Below, in pieces: positions 14,843-22,035 of a DNA stretch of 23,077 bases. This DNA comes from an uncultured Christensenella sp. Lineage in GTDB: Bacteria; Bacillota; Clostridia; Christensenellales; UBA3700. The notes under the pieces were generated by a model. That model was not told where the DNA came from, searched no databases, and saw only the letters and a list, made by a program, of their open reading frames with translations. Made by a program: the position numbers and the translations under genes. Position 1 is the stretch's first letter. Every line of letters starts with the position of its first letter. The stretch lies in the NCBI GenBank assembly GCA_910583995.1, contig CAJTYW010000019.1, positions 1-23,077 on the forward strand, in the 5' to 3' direction.

Positions 14843-16363
14843 ATGGAAGAATTATGGGGTAAAATAGTGACTTTTATGACCGACGAAGCATTCAAAATTT
14901 CTACTTTTTCTGTGCTTTGGTGGTATGTTATAGTTGCCGCTGCAGCAGTTGTAGTTTTATTATTAATCGTAACTATTGCCGTTGCTTGCTCAAAGAAGAA
15001 AAAGAAAAAAGCTAAAAAAGCACAAGAAGCTGCTAATTCAGCAATTGAAAATGCAGAACCTAACAGCGAAAATGTAAATAACGAAGAGAAATCTTTTAAA
15101 GAAGCAACTAAAGAGATTTCACCTGATTGGCAACCTGTTGCAGAAGCTGGCAAAAGGCCAATTAAATCAAAGAAAAAAGATACAGAAATAACTGAAAACA
15201 ACGAAGTTGTTGAAGAAACAGCTGAAGAACCAGTTGAAGAAATTACTGAAGAACCTGTTGAAGAAATTACTGAAGAACCTGTTGAAGTTGCTCCAATTGC
15301 AGAAGAAGTAACTGAAAAAGTTGCGGAAGAGAAAGTTGTTGCAATCAAACCTGAAAGCGTTCCTTCTCCTATTAAAGAAGTAACACCTGAAACAGTTCCT
15401 TCTCCTATTAAGGAAGTTACACCAGAAAGTGTTCCTGCACCAATCAAGCAAGTAACAGCTGAAAGTATACCAGCTCCTGTAAAAACAGTTAAGGTTGAAA
15501 GCGTTCCTGCTCCTGTAAAAACAGAAGTTATAGAAGAAGTTGTGCTTGAGCCAGTTGAAGTACAAGATGAGCCTAAGGAAGAAATTATTGAAGAACCTGT
15601 GGTAAATGAAATTGTAACACCTGTTGAAAGCGAACCAATTACTGAAGAAGTTGTGGAAGAAGTAGCTGAAGAAAAAGTTGAAGAAAAGGTTGAAGAGAAA
15701 GTTGTTACACCAGTTTATGTTCAACAAGAAGAAGTTGCTGAGCAAGAAGCTGTTGCTACTACTGCTCCAAGAGCATTACCTAAAAAGAAAACTAAAACAA
15801 CTAAAAAGACTGCTGCTCAAATCGCAAATGAAATTGAAGAGAAAACTGGTACTAACCCAAGAAAGAAAGCTGCTAGTGATAAACCTGCTGTAGTTGGTAA
15901 AGATAAATTACCTAAGAAAACTACTAAGGCTAAAAAAGAAGAGCCAGTAGAAAGCAAACAAACTGCAGCTAAAGTTGCACCTGACGAATTACCTTTGATT
16001 ACAACTGACCCTAATGTAGAGTCTTTCGGTAAGTTTGTAATAATCAAAAACGATGATAATTCTACAAGACCATATCACTTTAGATTGCTTGCAAATAACG
16101 GACAAATCTTGTTTGAGAGTGAATCTTATAAAACAAAGCCAAAGTCAAATTCAATTATCGCATTCAAAAAAGTTTGCGTTATAGAAAACTTTGAAATCGA
16201 TATGGATAAAGCAAATAACTGGAGATATAAGCTATATAACAATGCTCATACAGTTATCGGTGTTGGTGAATCTTATTCTACAAAACAAGGTTGTGAAAAT
16301 TCCGTACAATCTGTTATCAAATTTGCAGAAAGTGCGCGTTACCTTGAAGACCAAAGCGAATAA
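14843..16363 (+). CDS. Membrane-anchored repeat protein with C-terminal DUF1508/YegP-like domain
   Basis: A 506-residue protein. Residues 24-49 form one membrane span, followed by a Lys-rich stretch (KKKKKKAKKA) that predicts a cytoplasmic C-terminal bulk. Residues ~60-300 are Glu/Val/Pro-rich and repetitive: EEPVEEIT repeats (about 126-148), then five 12-residue repeats of the form E-S-V-P-x-P-I/V-K-x-V-x-x (171-230). Residues ~310-390 are Lys/Thr-rich. Residues ~393-500 look like the DUF1508 (YegP/UPF0339) module, with GKFVIIKNDDN, FRLLANNGQILFESESYK, and WRYKLYNNAHTVIGVGESYSTKQGCENSV, that is two YegP-like half repeats. DUF1508 has no settled biochemical role. GGAGG 8 nt before the ATG supports the start. 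Monocistronic, with its own promoter and terminator. Possible roles (envelope scaffold, nucleoid or membrane tether) are inference only. Confidence 0.85.
   Translation: MEELWGKIVTFMTDEAFKISTFSVLWWYVIVAAAAVVVLLLIVTIAVACSKKKKKKAKKAQEAANSAIENAEPNSENVNNEEKSFKEATKEISPDWQPVAEAGKRPIKSKKKDTEITENNEVVEETAEEPVEEITEEPVEEITEEPVEVAPIAEEVTEKVAEEKVVAIKPESVPSPIKEVTPETVPSPIKEVTPESVPAPIKQVTAESIPAPVKTVKVESVPAPVKTEVIEEVVLEPVEVQDEPKEEIIEEPVVNEIVTPVESEPITEEVVEEVAEEKVEEKVEEKVVTPVYVQQEEVAEQEAVATTAPRALPKKKTKTTKKTAAQIANEIEEKTGTNPRKKAASDKPAVVGKDKLPKKTTKAKKEEPVESKQTAAKVAPDELPLITTDPNVESFGKFVIIKNDDNSTRPYHFRLLANNGQILFESESYKTKPKSNSIIAFKKVCVIENFEIDMDKANNWRYKLYNNAHTVIGVGESYSTKQGCENSVQSVIKFAESARYLEDQSE
15233..15280 (+). repeat. 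Perfect 24-bp tandem repeat inside the DUF1508 gene
   Basis: Two exact copies of a 24-bp unit (15233-15256 and 15257-15280) encode VEEITEEP twice. A degenerate copy lies just upstream and a partial one downstream. In-frame length keeps the reading frame if copy number changes. Confidence 0.9.
15353..15532 (+). repeat. Five 36-bp degenerate repeats encoding a 12-residue unit
   Basis: Five successive units encode E-S/T-V/I-P-S/A-P-I/V-K-x-V-x-x (residues 171-230). DNA identity between units is only partial, so this is an older array than the 24-bp one. The Pro at every sixth-to-eighth position suggests an extended rod. Confidence 0.85.
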
Positions 16364-16428
16364 TCAAATTAAGCTTAACACTCATCTGCCCGCTTAAATG
16401 ACAAAAAATTACATAATGATATTAAACA

Positions 16429-16459
16429 AAATAAAAGTCGGTATCCCCGACTTTTATTT
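16429..16459. terminator. Bidirectional terminator between convergent genes
   Basis: A 13-bp perfect stem (16429-16441 with 16447-16459) has a 5-nt loop. It is followed by GTTTTT on the plus strand, and by T-rich sequence on the minus strand. It ends the DUF1508 gene and also sits 50 nt beyond the stop of the minus-strand helicase gene. Confidence 0.88.
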
Positions 16460-16510
16460 GTTTTTATAAATTTAAATTTTATATTGCTAAACTACTGAAA
16501 ATTTCATTTG

Positions 16511-19042
16511 TTATACTTTTTTCAAATCTTGGTAATGAATGGATGTGTCCCAACCACCAACAACTTCATTTTCGTGTTTGTTAATGCCGGTATATGTTAG
16601 ACTGCTATCTTCGTATCTTCTAAACTGGAAAACTGCTTGATTCATTACTTCGCCATTAAACAAGCCAAGAGAAGTCAATAGTTCAAAATCGCCTACTTCT
16701 AAACCTGTTACTTTTTTAAACAAACCTGGTTCAAGTTGAGTAATTACATCTCGCAATACTTGCTCACGGTAGTCAGTAAGATACATAAAGATTGGAATAC
16801 GAGTGGCAAATTTGATAAGTTTTTCTTGAATTTGTTTGCGTTTTGATTTGTATTCCTTTTCTTCTGCTGAAATTTCTTTCTTTTCTTTTTCAGTTAAATC
16901 ACGACCATCATTTGCCGCCTCTTTTTTTATCTTTTTAACAGCGTTTGACTTGTTGATAATTATTTCAATATCGCTTTGCATATTAAGATTTCTAAACCCT
17001 TCAATACTCATCAATGCTTCTAGTGCTTTTGGATTGTTTAAAAGTCTTGCAAGAGTTGCATTTTCTACATTTACTAGGCAAGCACTCTCCCATCTGCGGG
17101 CAAGTAGAGTTGCAGTAGTGCCACTGGTTGCAATGTCAAGCAATTCACCCGGACTTATATTTTTCATACTCATTCCGTCATAAGAAAGAACTGGCAAAAA
17201 TCGAATGAAATCTGCAACTTTTTTTTCTGGGTTAGTATCGCTTATATCTAGTCTGCAAGAATATTCTTGAATTTGTCTTAACGCACGGTCCGGTGCAAAA
17301 TCAAATATGTAACACTCTTTTTTAATGATTTCTTCTTCATTTGGATTTAAGCCAGAAGGGTTTTTCAAGGTCCAAGGCGATTGTACACGAAAGGCTGACT
17401 GAAAATAAGTTTCTGGACTTGACAAATTGCGAAGCATAAATATTCCAGTCCAAGGTTTTACAGTTACACCAGTTGTGAGTTTTCCACAAGATAAAGTAAT
17501 GGTTTTAGTTTTAAGTGGTTCGCTTGTCATTGCTCGTTTAACAGGAATAAGTGCATCAAGTCCAACACCTGCACGATTTCCAGCGGCAACAACAATATTA
17601 TAATATTGATAGAATGTATTTTGTTTTTCGTGCAACAAGTTGTTCATTGCATAGCAACTAGAAACATTAGGTAAAAACCAAAATGTATGTTGTAATATTT
17701 CTTGCAAATTTGCTTTGTTTGTGGTAAATGGTAATATTGCTTTTTCTGCACCTTGCTTTAAGTTGTCAACCGTAGTTTCAGAAAAACTACCACGAATTAA
17801 ATCAAGCCATTTTTGTACTTCAGTTTTGTTGATAAACTCTGCATTTTCATACTCACCTTTCGCAGCAAAAAAAGTATTCAAATCAAATTCATTATATTCG
17901 CCACGCAAAGCAATTTCCCTTATGCTATCTGGCAATTGGTAAGTCATAAGCACCATTCTTGGTAGGCTTGCATAAGGATTATTCTCTCCAATCCAAGATT
18001 CTTTTGCATTTTGCTCATCACTATATGTCCAGTTGAAAATTTGTTCTTCCATAAACTCGCCATTTGCAATCGCACGGAATGGTGTACCTGACAAGTACAA
18101 ATAATAACTAGTGGTAATAGGCATTATTTCTTCCATATCACTTTCAGATTGGTTGTCAGTAAATATTTTGTTAGATAAATCTTTGTCGTAATCTTCTTTT
18201 TCAAATAAGTCTTTTGCACTATCTCTCCAAGCCCCAAAATGGTATTCATCAAAAACTACTAAGTCCCAATTTGTTGTATGAACCCATTCATTTTTAGTCT
18301 TAATCATACCATCTTTAAGTCCAAGGTAGTCTTGAAATGAGCCAAAACAAACAATAGGCTTGTCTTTATCACAATTTTCGCCAGTTAAAGCAGTATGTCT
18401 TGAAACAAATTGCCAACCTTCAAAATCTATATGTTGCTTTAAATCTTCTTCCCAAGAACTTTCAACAGCCGGCTTAAAAGTTAATATTAAAATCTTTTTC
18501 AAGCCCATTTGCTTTGCGAGCTCATAAGTAGTGAAAGTTTTGCCAAAACGCATTTTTGCATTCCACAAAAAGTGAGGGATAATTTTGGGGTTATCTCTTT
18601 TTATTTCATTAAAATACGCAATAGTTTTGTCAATAGCATTTTGTTGTTCAGGGCGTAACTTAAAGTTTTGCGTGCGTTGTTCAGTGTTTTGGATATTGTG
18701 TTTAAGTGTAAATACTGCCGATTTTACATCTTGCACAGAACATTTAAACCATTCAGTTGCTTTGCCATTCTTGTCATATAATTGCTCAAAGCCTTGTTTG
18801 ATTAGCAATCTATGCACATCGTGGTCATTAAAATATGAACCATCTTCACGCATAGAACTTTCTGCAAAAACTATTTTATATGGCAACTCACCCGGTCTTA
18901 AAACGGGGTATTGGCTTGCAACTCTATCTTCAACGCTTGTAGTAGTATAACCAATTTTTAACATTCCGTTATAAATTGGGTTATTATCTTCATACGCATA
19001 AATCTGCGGTTTAATTTGTCTTGGAAAAAATTCTTTAGTCAT
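16511..19042 (-). CDS. Superfamily 2 helicase with N-terminal GIY-YIG/T5orf172-like domain
   Basis: An 843-residue protein, probably the DNA-translocating and perhaps cutting subunit of the locus. The N-terminus (about 13-80) resembles a T5orf172/GIY-YIG nuclease: IYAY, LKIGYT at 28-33, Arg40 in VEDR, and an Asp73/Asp75-x-x-H77-type acidic element where the family usually has Glu. The SF2 motor follows: Q-motif-like LRPEQQ (129-134), motif I AKMRFGKT (162-169), motif II DEYH (265-268), motif III SGTPF (318-322), motif V-like TTGVT, and motif VI QSAFRVQ (about 548-554). The C-terminal ~230 residues are unrecognised, with a Lys/Glu-rich probable coiled coil near 700-740. The start overlaps no other gene but lies 2 nt after the 202-residue gene, with AGGAGA upstream. 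Type III or type I restriction helicases are alternative labels, though the nuclease-like domain is at the opposite end from usual type III R subunits. Confidence 0.85.
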   Translation of the reverse strand: MTKEFFPRQIKPQIYAYEDNNPIYNGMLKIGYTTTSVEDRVASQYPVLRPGELPYKIVFAESSMREDGSYFNDHDVHRLLIKQGFEQLYDKNGKATEWFKCSVQDVKSAVFTLKHNIQNTEQRTQNFKLRPEQQNAIDKTIAYFNEIKRDNPKIIPHFLWNAKMRFGKTFTTYELAKQMGLKKILILTFKPAVESSWEEDLKQHIDFEGWQFVSRHTALTGENCDKDKPIVCFGSFQDYLGLKDGMIKTKNEWVHTTNWDLVVFDEYHFGAWRDSAKDLFEKEDYDKDLSNKIFTDNQSESDMEEIMPITTSYYLYLSGTPFRAIANGEFMEEQIFNWTYSDEQNAKESWIGENNPYASLPRMVLMTYQLPDSIREIALRGEYNEFDLNTFFAAKGEYENAEFINKTEVQKWLDLIRGSFSETTVDNLKQGAEKAILPFTTNKANLQEILQHTFWFLPNVSSCYAMNNLLHEKQNTFYQYYNIVVAAGNRAGVGLDALIPVKRAMTSEPLKTKTITLSCGKLTTGVTVKPWTGIFMLRNLSSPETYFQSAFRVQSPWTLKNPSGLNPNEEEIIKKECYIFDFAPDRALRQIQEYSCRLDISDTNPEKKVADFIRFLPVLSYDGMSMKNISPGELLDIATSGTTATLLARRWESACLVNVENATLARLLNNPKALEALMSIEGFRNLNMQSDIEIIINKSNAVKKIKKEAANDGRDLTEKEKKEISAEEKEYKSKRKQIQEKLIKFATRIPIFMYLTDYREQVLRDVITQLEPGLFKKVTGLEVGDFELLTSLGLFNGEVMNQAVFQFRRYEDSSLTYTGINKHENEVVGGWDTSIHYQDLKKV

Positions 19043-19044
19043 TT

Positions 19045-19653
19045 CTATTTTTTCTCCTGTCTCTTTTCTGCTAATTTGATTAGTGCAGCATAATATTGTT
19101 TTCTTATATTTTGTATGTTCAATGTGTCATTTTGAGCATTATATTTTATTAAATTATTCGTATTACATATATACACAATATCAAAACTTGTTTGATAATG
19201 TGTATTTAGTATTTGTATAATATTAATAATGTTTTTTATTTCATCATCACTTATATCCCTATGAATATAAGCAAAAAAGAAAATTTCATTAGTCATTTTT
19301 AATGTATAATTTTTATTTAACTTTTTTAATTTTTTTTCATATTCAGTTTTCAAAAATTTATCAATATTAATGATTTTTGGGGTAGCTAAAGCGACTCCTT
19401 GAAAAATATCTCCACCATTTTCTTTTATTTTTGCATACTGCTTTTCTTTATTGCCTATATTGTTTACTATATTTCTAAAATTTCCAGACATTTCTTTATG
19501 TTTTGGATCACATATTTCGGTAACTTCAATCCCAATATTTTTATTTTGAAGGTCAGGACAATCTTTATAAACTAAATTAGCATATTTATTTGAATCAATA
19601 GATTCAAGAATGTCTTTGCAGATAAATTCATTTGAGGTAGGTATTGTTCTCAT
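19045..19653 (-). CDS. Uncharacterised 202-residue protein of the R-M operon, possible nuclease
   Basis: I do not recognise this family. It is a soluble, Lys/Asn/Ile-rich protein without signal or membrane segments. One suggestive element is Pro33-Asp34, then Glu43-Val44-Thr45 in NIGIEVTEI. A PD followed by a strand with E-x-(K/T) recalls the PD-(D/E)XK nuclease core, although Thr stands where Lys is usual. The C-terminal half has FFFAYIHRD and FDIVYICN, which could be further core strands. It is encoded 1 nt after the methylase and 2 nt before the helicase, with AGGAG before the ATG, so it is an integral member of the operon. Roles to consider are the endonuclease, a target-recognition protein, or an accessory factor. 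AT content is higher than in its neighbours, which fits recent transfer. Confidence 0.7.
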   Translation of the reverse strand: MRTIPTSNEFICKDILESIDSNKYANLVYKDCPDLQNKNIGIEVTEICDPKHKEMSGNFRNIVNNIGNKEKQYAKIKENGGDIFQGVALATPKIINIDKFLKTEYEKKLKKLNKNYTLKMTNEIFFFAYIHRDISDDEIKNIINIIQILNTHYQTSFDIVYICNTNNLIKYNAQNDTLNIQNIRKQYYAALIKLAEKRQEKK

Positions 19654-19654
19654 T

Positions 19655-21157
19655 TCACTCTCCTACTTCTGGTCTTACCATACTTTCAATAAAATCAATT
19701 TCTTCTTTAGTTATATTGTATTTTGCATATAATTCTTTGTCAGTCCAAGGTTTCGAAAAATCTTGCATTGGAATAAGCGTATAAACTTTTGCCATTGCAT
19801 CTTGTGTAACTTTTTTTAGTCCCATTAAAAAGTGAAAGAATTTTGTATTTACATATGATATAACATTTTCACATTCGTTTTTATCTTTAAAAGGTCCATA
19901 CATTATATAGGTTTGTGTGCATATTGAATTTGGCTCGCCAATAAAAGCCTTAACTTTATCAGATCCTAGTTCACCTGAACCAATTGCTTTTGGGGCATAT
20001 ACTTTCCACTTATCTATCCAATTAGCATTTTTGGATATAATATAATCTTTTCCTATATAACCAATTTTTTTATTTGCATATACTTTTATTGGACCACTTG
20101 TAGAAAAATCATTAAAACTAGAATAAAGTCCAAACGGTGTTTGCGGGCTGACAATAGTTGAAAATGATTTTTCATTTTGTTTTGAAATTTTACCTATTAT
20201 TGTTAAAGCGTCGTTATATCTAACAAATGTGTCATTGTTTTTTTCAAGTAAAGGTCTTATTGAGTGTGAAACAGCATTATCTTTATGAGTATAAACATCA
20301 CACATACCTCTATTGTCTCTATCCCAAAGAAAATAGCAAACTCCACCTTTAATTTCAACACCGCTAAAACAATCCGAAGCATTAATAAAATCGTGCAATA
20401 CTCTTAATCTATTATCATTCAACATTTCATCTCTAAAATCATCCAATCCACGACCACCAGCAAACCAACGAGAAGGAATAATCATTGATAAATATCTTGG
20501 ATTTAGTTTTTTAGCTTGTTGCACAAATTTGTGATATAGTGCGATAGCATAACTTTCTTGTTGAACTCCAACATTTAATTGATATGGTGGGTTTCCTATA
20601 ATTACATCAAATTTCATATTAAATAACTCCTCAGGCTTTTCTGTGTGTATAAATTGGTAGGCGTGATTTTCCAAACTATCGTCACGGGTATAGATATCAA
20701 TAGTATCACCAACCCCACAATATTTACAACGATGATTAATAAAAGTGTGATTTATTCTATCAAATTTAATATTCCCAGCATCATTATTAAAGCAATCAAC
20801 AATGGAATACTCACCATTTGCTGTTTTGCTGCAATAAAGACTTCTCCGAGATAACAAATTTGTTAGAGTAGTGATAGCAATTCCGTATAGCTGTTTAGTA
20901 AAAATGTGGTTTATTCTCTCTTGCAAGTTGGGGATAATCGGCTCAAGCCCAACCAACAATCTTTTTGCAATTTCACGCAAAAACACTCCCGATTTTGTGC
21001 AAGGGTCTAAAAAAGTTGTATTAGGATTTTTAAATAGTTCTTGTGGTAACATATCTAACATTGCATTTGCTATTTTTGGACTTGTAAAAACTTCATCGGA
21101 TGATAGGTTCGCCAAGCAATTTAATACGTCAGGATTATGATTATTGTTTATCATCAT
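19655..21157 (-). CDS. Eco57I-like N6-adenine DNA methyltransferase
   Basis: A 500-residue gamma-class adenine methylase. Motif IV is IIGNPPYQL (NPPY at residues 189-192), the catalytic signature of N6-adenine methylases. Motif I, the SAM-binding loop, is FLDPCTKSGVFL (about 49-60), in which a Lys-Ser replaces the usual Gly-x of DPxxGxG, so SAM binding may be altered. EVFTSP near residue 23 matches the motif X region of this class. A HRCKYCG segment near 143-149 might bind zinc. The C-terminal half (about 230-500) is a plausible target-recognition domain, as in Eco57I/TaqI-like enzymes. The ATG overlaps the previous gene's stop by 4 nt and has AAAGGAGAA upstream. The enzyme probably protects host DNA in a restriction-modification system; a stand-alone regulatory methylase is less likely given the helicase partner. 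Confidence 0.88.
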   Translation of the reverse strand: MMINNNHNPDVLNCLANLSSDEVFTSPKIANAMLDMLPQELFKNPNTTFLDPCTKSGVFLREIAKRLLVGLEPIIPNLQERINHIFTKQLYGIAITTLTNLLSRRSLYCSKTANGEYSIVDCFNNDAGNIKFDRINHTFINHRCKYCGVGDTIDIYTRDDSLENHAYQFIHTEKPEELFNMKFDVIIGNPPYQLNVGVQQESYAIALYHKFVQQAKKLNPRYLSMIIPSRWFAGGRGLDDFRDEMLNDNRLRVLHDFINASDCFSGVEIKGGVCYFLWDRDNRGMCDVYTHKDNAVSHSIRPLLEKNNDTFVRYNDALTIIGKISKQNEKSFSTIVSPQTPFGLYSSFNDFSTSGPIKVYANKKIGYIGKDYIISKNANWIDKWKVYAPKAIGSGELGSDKVKAFIGEPNSICTQTYIMYGPFKDKNECENVISYVNTKFFHFLMGLKKVTQDAMAKVYTLIPMQDFSKPWTDKELYAKYNITKEEIDFIESMVRPEVGE

Positions 21158-21783
21158 TCGTTCTCCTTTAATTTTAAATAATGTGTAAGCGGATAAGTTT
21201 TGCTAGGTTTTTCAATAAAATCTCCAAACAAAGTATCCTTATCATTTTGGGTTACAAGTTGCTCATAACTGAAGTCTCTTCTTTGCACAAGGCTACCTTT
21301 AACAAATGACCATTCAGCAAGCACTATTGGTACATTTTCGTTTGTTTTCATAGAAAGGGCATTACCACACAAAATATTTTTGTTTAATACAAACTCAACA
21401 ATTTGCAGAAAGTTTTCACTGATTTTTGTTTTGAATAGTGATTTGTATTCCTTATATACATAATCAAAAAGTCTTTTTTGACACTCTGAAACATTATCTG
21501 CCATAATATCAACACCATATATTGACATTACAGCAATAAGAGTATTTTTCTCATATTCCCACTGACTTTGTTTATAACGCGATTTAACTACTTCGAGTTT
21601 TCGTCTAATTATTTCAATTAAAAAGTTTCCTGTACCACAAGCAGGTTCCAAAAATCTACTATCTATCCGCTCAGTTTCTTGTTTAACTAGGTCAAGCATA
21701 GCATTTACTTCTCTCTCATTAGTAAAAACTTCACCTTTATCACGGACTCTAGATTTTGATTTAACTTGTGTTCCATCACGCAT
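21154..21783 (-). CDS. Small methylase-fold protein, first gene of the R-M operon
   Basis: A 209-residue protein with an excellent SAM-binding motif I, FLEPACGTGNFLIEI, preceded by DKGEVFTN (motif X-like) and followed by YGVDIMADNVSECQKRL (motif II). It ends in KNILCGNAL (motif III-like) but has no NPPY motif, so it cannot be a complete N6-adenine methylase by itself. It may pair with the next protein, whose own motif I is degenerate. I chose the ATG at 21781-21783 because AAAGGAGA (21794-21801) lies 10 nt upstream. A GTG at 21822 and an ATG at 21816 are in frame but have no ribosome binding site and would place the inverted repeat at 21792-21810 inside the coding region. It overlaps the next gene by 4 nt. 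Confidence 0.82.
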   Translation of the reverse strand: MRDGTQVKSKSRVRDKGEVFTNEREVNAMLDLVKQETERIDSRFLEPACGTGNFLIEIIRRKLEVVKSRYKQSQWEYEKNTLIAVMSIYGVDIMADNVSECQKRLFDYVYKEYKSLFKTKISENFLQIVEFVLNKNILCGNALSMKTNENVPIVLAEWSFVKGSLVQRRDFSYEQLVTQNDKDTLFGDFIEKPSKTYPLTHYLKLKENE

Positions 21784-21791
21784 AAAAAAAT

Positions 21792-21810
21792 GGTCTCCTT
21801 TAAAAAGACC
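21792..21810 (-). promoter_or_regulatory. Hairpin enclosing the ribosome binding site of the R-M operon
   Basis: On the minus strand GGTCT (21806-21810) can pair with AGACC (21792-21796) around a 9-nt loop. The AAAGGAGA Shine-Dalgarno element of the first operon gene lies in the loop and the 3' arm, so folding could reduce translation. The stem is only 5 bp. Confidence 0.4.
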
Positions 21811-21927
21811 ATTCATTACCACAATAAAAATAAACCGCTATTTTATATAATACTCGATTTAATTATTACTTAATTTAAAAATTTTATAACAATTTTATTT
21901 AAAAGTATATCTTTTTTCTTCAAATTA

Positions 21928-21936
21928 TGTTATAAT
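21928..21936 (+). promoter_or_regulatory. Extended -10 promoter toward the integrase gene
   Basis: TGTTATAAT is a perfect extended -10 (TGn plus TATAAT). No good -35 is present at 17 nt, as is common for this class. Transcription would start near 21943, just before the hairpin at 21955-21995. Confidence 0.6.
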
Positions 21937-21954
21937 TTTATATAAACTAAAGAA

Positions 21955-21995
21955 AAAAAAAGACCTTGTATTATATAAAAACACGGTCTTTTTTT
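21955..21995 (+). terminator. Terminator-like hairpin in the integrase leader
   Basis: Perfect 11-bp arms (21955-21965 with 21985-21995) have a 19-nt loop whose ends could add a few more pairs. The 3' arm ends in seven T, the 5' arm begins with a long A run, so it can work both ways. It lies between the integrase promoter and its ribosome binding site. Confidence 0.65.
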
Positions 21996-22035
21996 ATGCT
22001 CACACTTATGAAAACTATAAATTTTGGAGGAAACT

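Noticed and set aside
15233..15532. Regular repeats considered as a CRISPR array
   Set aside because: Units are contiguous, in frame and degenerate, with no unique spacers and no cas genes; they encode protein repeats.
14764..15745. Two long minus-strand open frames opposite the DUF1508 gene (Ser/Thr-rich and Phe/Asn-rich)
   Set aside because: Both are low-complexity shadows of the plus-strand repeats; the plus strand has the promoter, ribosome binding site and recognisable domain.
21784..21822. GTG/ATG starts adding up to 13 residues to the first R-M gene
   Set aside because: No ribosome binding site upstream, whereas AAAGGAGA precedes the ATG at 21783.
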